Notes under the pieces: model-generated
Told to the model about the DNA's origin: nothing
The model's database searches: none
What the model saw: the letters and a program-made list of their open reading frames with translations, nothing else
In this document: positions 34,721 through 46,180 of the stretch, one piece after another
How the letters are laid out: every line of letters begins with the position of its first letter
How positions within the stretch are numbered: the stretch's first letter is position 1
Translations under genes and position numbers: made by a program
Origin: Brachynemurus nebulosus
Taxonomy: Eukaryota; Arthropoda; Insecta; Neuroptera; Myrmeleontidae
Assembly (NCBI GenBank): GCA_035578155.1
Contig: JAPWDM010000002.1
Span: forward strand, 41,190,811 to 41,254,810
Length of the DNA stretch: 64,000 nucleotides
Direction of reading: 5' to 3'

Positions 34721-35113
34721 AAAAAACCTTCTTTATGTGATTTTTCCGCCTCATTCCGCCAAATTTTTTTCACGAAAAATGTCCAAAACCCCGTAAACGT
34801 TTTCACGAAATTTCTTAAAAATAAGATGTTTCGTTCTTGAGTTATCGTGCGGGCACATTTATATATATGTTTACTAAGTGTCCGCACGATAACTCAAGAA
34901 CGAAACATCTTATTTTTAAGAAATTTCGTGAAAACGCTTACGGGGTTTTGGACATTTTTCGTGAAAAAAAATTGGCGGAATGAGGCGGAAAAATCACATA
35001 AAGAAGGTTTTTTTTATTTACAATTACTCTATATCAACTAGTTTCCGAGAAAAACGTACTTTTGTAAATGGAAATTCGCTATGTTATGCAGGATGCTGCG
35101 ACAGGGGTATTTT
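34621..35113. repeat. Near-perfect palindrome of X right halves, ~237-bp arms
   Basis: 34621-34857 and 34877-35113 are reverse complements with very few differences (for example GTAAACG against CTTACGG in the middle). Only about 20 bases (TTTATATATATGTTTACTAA) separate the arms. Each arm runs from the inner X landmark CGCACGATAACTCAAGAACG to the outer end GATGCTGCGACAGGGGTATT. Two 64-codon open frames mirror each other across the axis for this reason and are not genes. Confidence 0.9.
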
Positions 35114-35394
35114 ATTTATATCGTATTTTTGTCTAAATAGTTTTAGTATTTGACCGGATTGATGTGAATATCCAATTTAACTGCATTGTACCATTGTCCA
35201 ATTTTAATGAAAACCGTAAAAATAAAGTTGAATGAAAATTCCTAACGGTTTCGCAGATATTTACATAATTATAATCTGTAAACGAAGTAAGAAAATGGGG
35301 GCGTTTCTTTTTTTAACGTGGAAATACTGATATCTTAAAAAGTAATTAGCTTATGAAACTAAATCTTGGTTTACTAAATTCATTAATGTATTGC

Positions 35395-35553
35395 CCAGTG
35401 TGCAAACTAAAATCATGAACTTAATATGCACTTGTTCAAAATTTTTCGCCTCCCGTAGATGCATTTTTGTACTCTAAAACGTAATATTCTTTATAAAGGC
35501 GCGCTATAGTTACAACTTTTAAAATTTTGACTTTATTCTGATTTGCACACTGG
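35395..35553. mobile_element. Miniature inverted-repeat element, ~159 bp
   Basis: CCAGTGTGCAAA at the left and TTTGCACACTGG at the right are exact 12-base inverted ends, with further partial pairing inward. No target duplication was found. Confidence 0.5.
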
Positions 35554-36351
35554 AGAACACAATTTGTAATAACATGTCGTTTGAAATTTTTGTTTCAAAT
35601 GTCTTGGACCGAACTTGTCGATGTTACTGTTTGACCCTCTTTTTTGCGACCTTCACTTAAACTTCCTTTGTAATAAAAATGAGGGAAAAGCAAAAGAAAA
35701 ATTTGTAATTTTAAATGTTTGTTTAATAATTATAAGGAAGGAAATGTACCTCTAGTTATATAAAATCACTCAGAAAAAAATGATTGGAAATTGCGATTTT
35801 TTTGGTCAATAAATAAGAACACTCCCTTAATGAAGGTACTCAAACATGGGTTGCATTTTAAATTAGATTACCTGATGCTGAATCGAAAGCCTGCAGCGAA
35901 CTTGTAACTTATAAAATAGCGAAAGTGGTTGTAATGGAAGCTGATTATGTAAAAACAGACTGGAAATGCACAGAACATGGCAGCTGTATATGTCAAGAAG
36001 GTTTTTTTACAGTATCGATGACTAATGGCTATCGATTGGTTATTCTTAAATTTACATATTTGTAAAAAAATGAAAAAAATATTTGGCGGGAGAAATCTCC
36101 TATAAACCTCCTTTGAAGAATCAGTCAATCTTTTTGGTTTGCGAGCTTAACCTACGTACGCTATGTGACATTTCATGTTTATACCAAGTTTCACAAAAAA
36201 TTGCACATTTGCATTTTGTCCAGCATGTCCAGCATGTTCACATATTTTTATTAATCTTTCTGACTATAATGATTATTTATAAAGTATTAATTTTGGATTT
36301 TTATTTAGAAAATAGAAATTTTGGATTTTTTTGGAAAGAAAAAATACCTTC

Positions 36352-36470
36352 ATAAGCATGGGTAGGAATGCCCTCGTACGAATTGTGTTGGATTTTTTCC
36401 TGCTAACTGCTATCGGCACAAAATTGAAATTTACTGAGATTCAGCACTTAAAATCTTAAAACCTTTTTTT
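36352..36470 (+). repeat. Diverged Y end fragment
   Basis: ATAAGCATGGGTAGGAATGC, CGTACGAATTGTGTTGGA and CTGCTAACTGCTATCGGCAC align with the Y arm start, followed by ATTTACTGAGATTCAGCAC. It is more diverged than the copies at 30807-32178 and has no TA array. Confidence 0.65.
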
Positions 36471-36879
36471 AAAGCCCCGATCAGCCGGACACTCATCATC
36501 AGTTTTTAAACCACCAAAATGACAAATGGCTTGTAAACTTTCAATCACATTTCGCTTGTAGACATTCAATACCGAAGATGTAGGGAAAAATTCGACTTCC
36601 GTGATGGGGTCCCGCTGCTCACGGCGTTTTTTCTTATTATTTCAAACGATACACTACACAATTATAATACAATACACAGTATAATTATAAAAATCATTGG
36701 CATCGTGAACATAAACAAATATGACGTGGAATAGAATGTATAATCTAGAAATCGAAACACAGCGCCATCTACCGAGTGTCTACACAACCTAGATGTCACA
36801 CAATGTTAGATTAAATTATAGGTAAAATTTATAGGTCAATTCAATCATATATTCCTAAATTCTGTGCAAAATCAATTAT

Positions 36880-37680
36880 TTATAGCACTTGATCCTGCTC
36901 GCTCAGTGACTCTAAAATAATTATCTTCATATTTTATTAGCATGGCTAATTTCCGCACCGTTGGAACATAGTATGGGTACCTACACCAACAGTTTTAGAA
37001 TTGTTTCTATTTTAGGCCCTTCAAGTCACCAGGGCCATAGGAAACCATTTTAACGTCACTTTCATCTTTCACAGAGATCTCAACAGTACTTAAGTAAAAA
37101 TTGTCAAATTTCTTCAGCTTTTTAATTTGGTGTGACTGACGGAAAATGTGCCCACACGTCCATTTAAATTTGTTATTCTGAAATTTTGTACAAAATCAGT
37201 TCCTTATGTGCTTCGCTTCGCTCGCTGACGACTCTAAAGTATTATTCATACTTTCATATTTTCAAGTCATATTCATATTTTTATAGCATATCTAATTTTC
37301 ATCTGTATGGAATTTGCTGAAAACAGCAGAAGTGCCAATTGATGAAAACTGGACAATCCAGCTGTTTATTTCTTTATAGGATACAAGTACAAAAATTCCA
37401 AAATTATTTTTCTCCAAATGCTTAGCAACAAATTAATTTGCATGATTTTTTTTTATAAATTTTTCCATAGATATCTGTATACAGTAATAAAAAATTGATA
37501 TTTTGCAGTTTTTCGTAAATTTCTACGGTTAGACTAAAAATTTTGCGATAAAAACTGTCCGATATTTTAAGTTGGAGCAAATTACAGATAGTTACCAAAT
37601 TTGATCAAAATCGGTTCAGTAGTTTCGGAGTTTATCCTAGCCAAACATTGTGACATGAGATTTTTACATATATAGATTAG
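36880..37680 (+). repeat. Diverged interspersed-repeat tract, LINE-tail-like
   Basis: Two diverged copies of one segment are present: one with TGTGCAAAATCA, GCTCGCTCAGTGACTCTAAA and TTTTATTAGCAT near 36860-36960, the other with TTGTACAAAATCA and CTTCGCTCGCTGACGACTCT near 37180-37310. The tract ends with TTTGATCAAAATCGGTTCAG, then AGTTTCGGAG and ACATATATAGAT, the usual tail of several insect LINE families. It is related to 24840-26690. No frame survives. Confidence 0.4.
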
Positions 37681-39004
37681 CCAGGTGGTTAAATGAATCT
37701 TTCGTAATTTTCGTATTAACACTTTCAGTTCCATGGCTTTGGCATCCGAAACTAAAATAGTATGTAGTTATAAAAATAATTTATTACTACATACCGGATC
37801 CTTTTCATTTTTTGTATATATAAATATAATATATTAATATGTTTTATCATCAAAATATCTAGCTTCATCTTTTATTTACAATAATAGTTTAATCAACATA
37901 TGTATGTGTGTGTGTGTGTGTTGCATGCTTATATGCATATGTGTGTTTTATCAAAATAATAATAACTATGTACTCATCTTTTGACCTACATAATACATAC
38001 ATGTCATGTTGAATCATTTAGTGTTCTGTGGAATCATTTTAAGTACTTGTTTACAGAAAATTTCTTTAAAAATATCGGCTTCCGTGGAAGTTTACTGTGA
38101 AAGTGCTCGGTCGTCATAGTGTTAATATATATAGCTAAGACCACATATCTTGGTAGTGCTCAGAAAAAGAAATATTAACAGTAAACGTGATAAATATGAC
38201 AAAAAGTGAGAATGAATAATATGCCTGGAATTTATGTGTTTCTTTCAGTGTGATTGAATGGGGATACTTCTCAACTGTATTTGTCCCATACTCATAATGC
38301 ACTTTCAAATATGTATATCTGTCAAGATACGTGGTTCTAACTATACTTATGTTAATAAGTTAATATAGCAACAGTAGTAATACTATACTAATTTTATATA
38401 CAGTACTAATTAAATGTGATCGTATGAGGACATTTCTAATCTTTTTTAATAAAATTTACGAAAATCCTTGTACTGGTTAATTGATGTTATTTTTTTATTT
38501 CCAATTTTTCAAAGATTAGATTTTGAATAAAAATTTTCAATTTGGAAATAACTTTTTTTCTTCAGGACTTTATGACTACAAAAATTTTGTGTACAGTAAT
38601 GGACATTAGTACCCACGAGGTTAAAAAAAAATGTAGAAATTTACTGATTGATTTTATTCTTTAAGTTATGTATGACCACCACAATAGAGAATCCCATTTT
38701 TCCTTGGTATTGGCACAGAAAATTGGTTAATTTTGTAACTATGACTATAGAGATATCAAAAATGAAAAATAAATAAAAACGAAATAAAGAATATATTGTT
38801 AAAGTATATTTTGTTCCTTGATTTTTGACGCTTGCTGACACCGATACCGTTCTTCCTTATTAGATAATTTACCGTTTTAGGTGTAACGATAGCAATAGTT
38901 CTGAATACAATTTGGAAGATATTTGATGAAGTCAAATATTGAATGGCATTGTATAATATGATAAAATTATATATTCACGTAGAGGACGAAAAACTGTATC
39001 TTTT

Positions 39005-39080
39005 ATTACTACTTTTCAAATATTCGTATCCGCATTCGCATCTGCAAATGTCTTAAAACATCCGTAACAACCCTAGTATG
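39005..39080 (-). mobile_element. hAT-like end fragment
   Basis: ATTCGTATCCGCATTCGCAT ... ACATCCGTAACAACCCTAGT is the inverse of the family at 29048-29200. The minus-strand terminus is TAGGGTTGTTACGGATG. Confidence 0.4.
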
Positions 39081-39487
39081 GTATACGTATTAAATGTATG
39101 TACCTAATTCCACTCTGTTGTCTCCCTGCTTGTTTCTCACCCCCCTAGATCGTGTGTTACCAATTTTTTTTTTTGCCACGGCTCTTTCCCGCGGGTGTGA
39201 AATAATATTATATATTACAATGGATGTGTATTGTTTCGTATAATAAAGAAATATTTGAAGAAAATAAAATACAGTACACATAGCAGCACACTCTAGCGTC
39301 GTGTATATTGGCACTGTAGAGAATATTTTTTGGCTTTCTATCCGAAAGATATTTTATACTTAATAAAAAAAAAAAATTGTGTTGAAAACGAAATTATATA
39401 CGTTTTGGTGGAAATTTTAAAGGTTTTCTTATAGGTTATTATTTGGGGTAGGTACCTATAAAATTTATTATATATAACAGTTTTTAA

Positions 39488-40349
39488 GGAGGACCACTAG
39501 TGTGACATTTTTAAGAAATTGGAAATTTTTTTTGCATGTTTCGATAGTCTATACCTTTAAAAATAATGTGCTAAAATTTCAAGTGCATATCTCAAATTGT
39601 TTTTGAGTTACAGCCATCTGAACAGCGAATTCTGATTTTCATTGTTAACTTTGAGGTATTGAAAAAATGTATGAAAGTTAATAGTTCGGGAGTTTCTGGA
39701 CGTAGCCGCCAGTCACATTTAAACGACTCATCTAGTTTTACTATGACCGTTATAGTGAGTACATCGTAAATAATTTTAGTAAAAATTCTCAGTGATTAAA
39801 ACTAAAAGGTAAAGAAAAACTACATTTTTCAAATTTGCTGCAGTTGTAACTCGAAGGCAAATCATCCGATCGATTTGATTCTTATTACAGCTTCTTTTAT
39901 ATATGTTTCTTCGTGCCATGAACCTCCAGTTTTCCGATCGAATAAAAAATGTAATTTTTGCATGCCAAAAATCATCAAAATTTCGCGCAAAATTTGAAAA
40001 TTTTTTTAAAAAACTTCGCCATTTTGTTAAATTTTAACTTTTTTTTCGATTTGAGGTTCATGGTACGGGCAATACCTTCTAATTTAATAAGCGTTTTGGT
40101 TTTTTTGATTTCATGCACTGTGAAGGTCGCTATCAGTGCAGTAGTGGGGGGACTTTTTTTGGAGCCTTGGGAGATCGCGAATAACTCACTGAATTTTCAA
40201 TTTTTTGGTCCAAAAATTTTATCATGAATTTAATATACATATATCAACGAATATATCCTTAAAATATTAAAACATTCCATATAGTAGTTTTCTTTAAAAA
40301 AATTCCCAAAAATCACCTTTTTTTCAGGCGGTTACACTAGCGGTCCCCT
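39488..40349. mobile_element. TTAA-flanked inverted-repeat element, 862 bp
   Basis: TTAA flanks both ends (39484-39487 and 40350-40353). The left end is GGAGGACCACTAGTGTGAC and the reverse complement of the right end is AGGGGACCGCTAGTGTAACC. TTAA target duplication is the hallmark of piggyBac-like transposons, but the ends do not let me name the superfamily. No transposase is visible. Confidence 0.65.
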
Positions 40350-40445
40350 TTAAGTAATATTCAGCAAAATTTTCTTCAGACTCCACAATATTATACTTAT
40401 TAACTAAAGGTTATTTTAAAATAAATTAGGTGATCTTTTTTCTTT

Positions 40446-40650
40446 AACCAGTAGAGTAGCCGAGCATGCTGAAGCACTGGCACTTGCAGACTGGTTGCTC
40501 GAGGGTTCAAATTCCATGGCTGGTTATACTCGTGAAGATTTTCTGCTCTTCTCTTTTACAATTCCAAATGAATATCGACATAGTTTGTTAATAATACCAC
40601 TTTGCTTATCGTCCACTCACATCATCATGGAATAAAAATTGTAATCGTTA
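40446..40650 (+). mobile_element. tRNA-derived SINE, copy 1
   Basis: GAGTAGCCGAGCATGCTGAA (A-box region, near 40455) and CTCGAGGGTTCAAATTCC (B-box, near 40500) are tRNA-like and at the right spacing for a Ser/Leu-type long-variable-arm tRNA. The body ATACTCGTGAAGATTTTCTG, TTTTACAATTCCAAATGAAT, ATCGACATAGTTTG and CCACTCACATCAT is shared with 41660-41915, and in part with 58230-58372. No clear target duplication was identified. Confidence 0.65.
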
Positions 40651-40689
40651 TCTAAAAAACGAACGTTAAACCGCATTATTATTGTTTTG

Positions 40690-40944
40690 AGTTAACGTAA
40701 AAAAAAAATCGCGACTGCACTTCAAAAACCTCCAGGCGGAGGAAAAAGTGTCCGTGCAGCGTACCAGGTCAGGTACTTCAAAGTCAGGTACGTAATGTCC
40801 GTCATACAGCATCCCCTTCCTGGTCTCCCCTACCTAATAAATCCCCGAACCTCGCTGCAAGACACAAGCAGTGGGAGATTCGAGGGCAGGTCCAATGGAT
40901 GTTCGAGGACCCGCTCTAAACGGGGCATGGGCGTTCAAAGGTGT
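40690..40944 (-). mobile_element. Probable 3' UTR of the R2-like LINE remnant
   Basis: This GC-richer segment directly follows the stop of the 40945-41553 frame on the minus strand, with no AT-rich break until about 40690. Its assignment rests on contiguity and composition alone. Confidence 0.4.
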
Positions 40945-41553
40945 TCATGAACTCCCGGAAAAAGTCGTCTCGTGCGACCGAAGCGTGCGGAGCGTCCCGA
41001 TAATAACTGCTTTTTTCATTGACGCCGCTAACATGTTGGCGTGAGATCTACAAGCCGGAATGATGTTAAGATTGCGCACAAAGGAGTTATGCATACCCCC
41101 CCCCCCCAGACATCCGATTATAAGTACGACCAAGTGGACAGTATAGCCCGGGTACAGTTGTCGCAGTTCGTGTATTAGATCTTAATATTTAATCCTTTTT
41201 TGCTCCTCCTTTTCGATTATGTTAGTTTCCGCCGGAGCGGAGAACTCGATAACATACATAGTTTGAGATGTTAAATCTTGGAGCACAACATCAGGCTTAT
41301 TAGCGTTCAATTGCCTGGTAGTTGCAACCGGCATGTTCCAAAAGATCTTGCACTTTTGGTTGGCAACAAAGGATTCTACTTCCGCAGGATCGTAGGGCAA
41401 GACTGGTGTTTTGTCAACTTCGTAATGATAACGAAGATAAAAGTAGAGCACACGCAACGCTGCATTATGGCGATAGATATAGGTGGATTTAGCATAATAA
41501 GAACAACCTGAAGTCATTAAGGTTTCCGGGTATGCTTTGCATGCCCGACACAT
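40945..41553 (-). pseudogene. R2-like LINE, C-terminal fragment with one nonsense codon
   Basis: A single minus-strand frame runs from 41553 to 40945 (203 codons including the final stop), interrupted once by an in-frame TAA at 41182-41184. The stop lies between KRIKY and DLIHELRQLYPGY, where related proteins usually have a glutamine, so C to T in CAA is the likely cause. The N-terminal part has a CRAC...C.YY...RHN zinc-knuckle-like pattern. The middle has KPDVVLQDL...VIEFSAP, which resembles the PD-(D/E)xK-type endonuclease region at the C-terminus of R2-type LINEs. The tail includes LIIGCLGG, MHNSF and KKAVIIGTLRTLRSH. A C12 run at 41096-41107 adds glycines at GCLGGGG. The reverse transcriptase and N-terminus are missing; sequence before 41553 turns into ATT-rich repeats. 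The family is inferred from recalled similarity. Confidence 0.7.
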
Positions 41554-41659
41554 TATTATTATTACTATTATAATTTTATAATAACCTTAAGTTGATCAAC
41601 ATATTTGGAAAATACCTACAGCTCACCAATTTGTATGTGATAGATTTAGGCAGAATAGA

Positions 41660-41915
41660 ACCAACGGAGTGGCCGAGCGTGCATAGACACTTGCCGGCTG
41701 GCAGGTCGAGGGTGCAAATCTCGCGGTCAGTTCTGATCGTGAAGGTTTCCTGCGATCTCCTTTCACAATTCTAGATGAATATCGGTATAGTTCCTTTAAA
41801 AAAGTCGGCTGCAAACGCACACCTTCTAAATCCGAGTCCCTCATCACTTTCCTTGCTCTTTACTCACATCATAAATGTATAACGTAAAAAGTATTGTAAA
41901 AAGTATCAAGGTATA
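41660..41915 (+). mobile_element. tRNA-derived SINE, copy 2
   Basis: GGAGTGGCCGAGCGTGCA carries a Ser/Leu-type A-box and TCGAGGGTGCAAATCTCG a slightly altered B-box. The body CTGATCGTGAAGGTTTCCTG, CTTTCACAATTCTAGATGAA, TATCGGTATAGTTCC and TTACTCACATCAT matches 40446-40650 in order. An inverted tail-like word (GATGTGAGTGGAG) follows at about 41936. Confidence 0.7.
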
Positions 41916-42676
41916 ATTAAGCATACAAATAATGATGTGAGTGGAGTTTGTTATAGACAAAAGCTCTCGAAAACTACTTGTTATAGATTATGAATTGAAA
42001 ATTATTTTCTATACTAAAAGAGTTACATAATAATTAGTATTTCCTAAATTTTAATTAAAGAAAATTTTATCAATTTTAAATATATTTTCGTCACGTTTTT
42101 CTTAGGATACGTTTTCCCCGAGGACTCCAGTGATAAAATTAATATCAAGTGCTAATAGAAAGAGATAAAACGATTGGGAAAATTTTATATTAAATATGAT
42201 AAATCTGATTATGTAGTTGAGAATGGATGGATAGAACTATAGCATTACATTCTGAAATATACTGGCAATAGTCCGGCTAACGGGTTGTTTCATTCAAACT
42301 AAATATTTTACGTCTACAGTAAAACTTCTTGTATCGCTTGGGATAAAAATTAGATTTGAATTTTCTTTTTCCATCCAGTACCTTTTAAGGTTGAAAGAGA
42401 AAAAAACACGCCTTTAACTATTTCAAAAGCAATATAATATTCTATAAGTATAAGAAAAGCAGAACTATAAAGTTATAACTTGAAAAAGTAGAAGATTATT
42501 AACAAAATTTAAACATATTTTCAGGGTCAGATTTGCTCTTAAAATGCCACTTTTTATATCAGGGCCGTTTATAAACTGGTCAAATTTGGAAAAAATTAGA
42601 AACTCTATTGCCAATTTTTTATAAACCTGACGCCTTTATTGTTAGTTATGTGGAGTTGATTGCTTAGCGGATTATA

Positions 42677-43183
42677 TTAGGTTGTCCGGAAAGCTTGTAA
42701 CGATTCCGGAAAGTTTGTGACGATTTGTAAGAAAAATTCAAAGACATTTTTATATGTCGGCATATATTTATTCAGTTATGGTAGTGGTTTTCAATACTTT
42801 TAGTATTTTCGCTCATTTTCTTGTAGTGTCGCGGGAAAGAGTCCGCTTGAGTGTTCCTGACTTTTAAGATTGAACTTACCAGCTCTAAACTTAACGAACC
42901 ACAGTTCATTCAATTAAAATACTTTCTCCGTAAACAGCACGTATTTCGTTTAATGTTTTTGTGGCATTTTTGCTTTCCGATAATAAAAAAACCATTTACC
43001 TAGTGTCTAACATACATTTTATTTTCTATTTTCTATTATTTCCAAATACAAAACTGATACAAATCAATTTATTTTTAATAACTTGTTTTTAGAGATACAT
43101 TGAAATGTCATTTTCAAGAATTAATGTTGACATATTCTAATGCCATCTATTGAAAATTGGCATGAATTTTCCGGGCAACCCAA
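42677..43183 (-). mobile_element. Mariner element, internally deleted, 507 bp
   Basis: Both ends are flanked by TA (42675-42676 and 43184-43185). The plus-strand left end is TTAGGTTGTCCGGAAAG and the reverse complement of the right end is TTGGGTTGCCCGGAAAA, the terminal pattern of mariner-family transposons. Full mariners are about 1.3 kb, so most of the transposase is gone. Minus-strand transposase remains are given separately. Confidence 0.8.
42815..42985 (-). pseudogene. Mariner transposase N-terminal remnant
   Basis: On the minus strand one frame reads ATKTLNEIRAVYGESILIE, then a TGA where a tryptophan codon is expected, then TVVR. After a frameshift it continues FVKFRAGKFNLKSQEHSSG. This matches the helix-turn-helix DNA-binding part of mariner transposases, which normally have an AVYGE...W..KFR.G.F.L......SGRP pattern. 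The DDD catalytic domain is absent. Two lesions plus deletion make it dead. Confidence 0.75.
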
Positions 43184-43725
43184 TATTTTTAATTTTCCAT
43201 CAATTGTAGTCTCCACGCCTTGTGCGGAGGTCTCTGCTAGGTACCCAGGAACATGCCTCAAATAACCTAACATGGATACAACTCTTAAGTTCACAGGACT
43301 TTTTAAAAATTGTACCATTCTAATCTTTCGATTTTCTCTAGTACTAGTACTGCATTATAGCTTTCTAGTATTAGTACTGCATATAGTTTGTTCCCACCGA
43401 AGCGGTAAGTAGCAAGTGAAAAGTGAAATGTTCTAGTAGGACAAAAAAATACAATATCGTGACAGGTACCTAGAATAATATACCTACTTACCCGTTCTAT
43501 TATTACTTACTGGTGAGGTGTGAATGAGTAACATACATATGGAAAATCGGGGGAGGGAGGGAAATTGCCCACATGTAATAATATGTGGTAGGGGAGGGGA
43601 TGAGGTCAGAAGTGAAGTGATGTTTGGAAACCTACCTAAATTTTATAATTTTTATATCTGTTTTTATTGTAATAACTATGGTACCTACAGATGGCCAAAG
43701 AACAACCATAGGTAATTATCGTCAC

Positions 43726-43965
43726 CTTCCAGGAATAAGGTCGTATCTCAATTTTGGTGATTTTTTTAGGAGAGTAGAAAAACAAGAATTACTATTACAT
43801 TTTGTTTTGCAAATCATAAACGAATGTAGGTATTTGCAGAATATTAGTCTGCAAATACATTGATATCATAAGTTCAAAATAAAACAAAATGTAACAGTAG
43901 TTCTTGTTTTTCTACTCTCCTAGAAAAAATCACTAAAAATGAGATACGACCATATGCCTGAAAGG
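43726..43965. repeat. Foldback repeat, ~95-bp arms
   Basis: The left arm contains AGGTCGTATCTCA, TAGGAGAGTAGAAAAACAAG and ACATTTTGTTTTG. The right arm has their reverse complements (CAAAATGTAACAG, TTCTTGTTTTTCTACTCTCC, TGAGATACGACC). A loop of about 60 bases with CTGCAAATACA/TATTTGCAG pairing lies between. Confidence 0.7.
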
Positions 43966-44018
43966 CAATGTCATGTATAATGTCCAAATTCTACGAATAA
44001 ATGAAATTGTTGAGACAT

Positions 44019-44840
44019 AATAGGGTACTTGACTGCAATTGAGAAATGATTCTAAATGCTTTGTTCTTACGTATAAATTAGTAAATTTTTGTTAAATTTT
44101 TAAAAATCTTCAAAAAAACCATTGTTCAATTTTAAATGAACAAATTGGCGGGAAAAACGATTTGGCGTAGTGACGTATGCAATGACGTCACGATTTAACT
44201 CAAACAGATGTCGCTTTCATTCACATCAACACTTGTCAACACGGTTTCAAATTTGTACACAATATTCAGCAGTCATCATGCTCAGTTTTAGTGGTATTTA
44301 CAACTTTCTACTTTGTTATCTTCTTCATTTATCATCATCGTAAGATTTTCATGAAGCCCTACAAGTATTAAATGCACTTTAAGAAAACGTAACTTTAAAA
44401 TTGTAGCAAAAAATAAAACCATTTTTAACATAATATTTAAAACAAGTTGATAAGGATATTTTACGTATTAAGTGACGATGTATTCCTTCCATCAATCTTT
44501 TTTGAGTGCAAAATTAATTGCAAACCAAAAAGTTCAAAATAAATTACAAAGAAAAGCAACTTCTCTTGGTCAATTAGAATTGTAAAAATGTCACAATGAA
44601 AATGCAATTTGTCATAGACAAACCGTAACTAGAGTAATAAGATCTGCTATTAAAAAATAACGTCATTTTCAAATATCACCATTTAAATGAAGGCTAAAAA
44701 TTTATAATTTTCGAAATCGAATTTTTAAGTAACTAAAGAATATTTTTATTTGTCACTACTACAATTGAATATATTTAAGGACAATACATAAAATTATTCA
44801 ACATTTAAAACAATTTTTGAATACAGTCAAGTACCGTATT
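44019..44840. mobile_element. GGGTAYTTGAC inverted-repeat element, copy 2 (822 bp)
   Basis: The left end is AATAGGGTACTTGACTG and the reverse complement of the right end is AATACGGTACTTGACTG. The interior has GTGACGTATGCAATGACGTC near 44170, matching the motif style of 10483-10996. No coding sequence was seen. Confidence 0.65.
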
Positions 44841-44989
44841 GTTTAATGTTATTAATAGCCATAAAATAATAGTTCATTTTTTTTCTGGGGAGGGGGCAAG
44901 TTTTGAGCGTACTATTAAGTAAGGGGTTAAAGAAAATGTAACGCAGCGTAACAAAGGCAAAGAGAAAGGTCCGTGATTTTTACATGATG

Positions 44990-45240
44990 CATTTTATAGA
45001 TGATCCCAAAGTGCAACTGATCTCTGAGTAACTACAGCGACCAGTTTTACTGTACATTATGTATATTATGTCTATGTTAAATTTGGTCCAATATGATATA
45101 TGTGTGAATGTATAGTGGTGACATCTCTACTACCGTTCCAGAAACATCCCGCCGTGGTCGTCCGTTATTGATAAACTGGACGCTGAGCAACGCAAGTAAT
45201 ACTCACATACTCACCAATACATATCCACAGTGTGTATACA
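44990..45240 (+). other. Unique GC-richer patch of unknown nature
   Basis: ACATCCCGCCGTGGTCGTCC and GGACGCTGAGCAACGCAAGT stand out from AT-rich flanks. There is no clear frame, splice signal or repeat partner. Confidence 0.2.
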
Positions 45241-45996
45241 TATTTTATTATATGTGTAGGTGTGTTTGTATGAGTAGAGGTAGAAAGAGATATGTATATG
45301 ACAAATATTATTTATAAAGAAAGGATATAAATATGGAAAATTCAATGCACGTCTTGTAAAATTTTTGTACGAGTAAAAATATATAATAAGCTTATAACAC
45401 AATTGTTTGAGAGCAGACTTTAAATTTCACATATCGTTCGTAAATGTTGTTAGAACATGAGGTGGAATATATACGGAAGTATTTAGATATCATTTACAAT
45501 AAATTAATTATTACGTTATCACAAAAAAAATTTAGTAAATGAATAAAATTAGAGACACGCATTTCTTTATATAATCGGTAAAACTGTTTGAAGGGGTGAA
45601 ATCGCCCTTCAAAAATATCTCGAAAATGGTAAGAGATAGAGCAAAAGTTTAAATAAGCGATATTGCTCGTACATAAACTCGTACAATTCATAAACTGGTT
45701 GGTAAAGGAAGGTAAAAAGCACAATATCTTAATTTTTTTTGGCAAATTTCAAATCTATACGTAAAAAAATCTAATTGACCTGTTTTTGCTCGATTTCCTA
45801 ATATCAAGTCTAGGGTTAGTTAACTAGGGGGTAACCATGTCGACATGGCTACCCCCGAATTCAAAATTCAATGTGGGCAACGTTGAAGAAGGGAGTGAAT
45901 CATCCTTTTCAATTTCATTACGTTTTCATACACTCAGTTTTACTATTAATACACTGTTGGTAGATAATATGTCAGAATAAGTGCTTTTGAAGTCAG

Positions 45997-46180
45997 TAAA
46001 TAAAAACACTTTACTTTGCAAAATATCACTTTTATTGAATATAAAAACTCTTATGAAATGTTTCGGTCAATATGATCATTCTCAGACGTGTTTGAAAATG
46101 GTCATATTGACTGAGACATACCATATGAGTTTCTATATTCAATAAAAGTGGTATTTTGCAAAGTAAAGTGTTTTATTTGC
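45997..46180. mobile_element. Head-to-head pair of Penelope-like 3' tails
   Basis: The arms 45997-46089 and 46090-46180 mirror each other. Read outward each has GAAAATGGTCATATTGAC (or its variant), GA.ACAT..CATATGAG, ATATTCAATAAAAGTGGTAT and TTTGCAAAGTAAAGTGTTTT. A short GAAACGTTT-type hairpin followed by AATAAAAGTG..TTTGCAAAGT is how many Penelope-like element tails look; I assign it on that memory. A second pair is at 58908-59089. Confidence 0.5.

Noticed and set aside
34693..35041. Two 64-codon open frames with nearly the same protein on opposite strands
   Set aside because: They are mirror images produced by the palindrome at 34621-35113, not paralogous genes.
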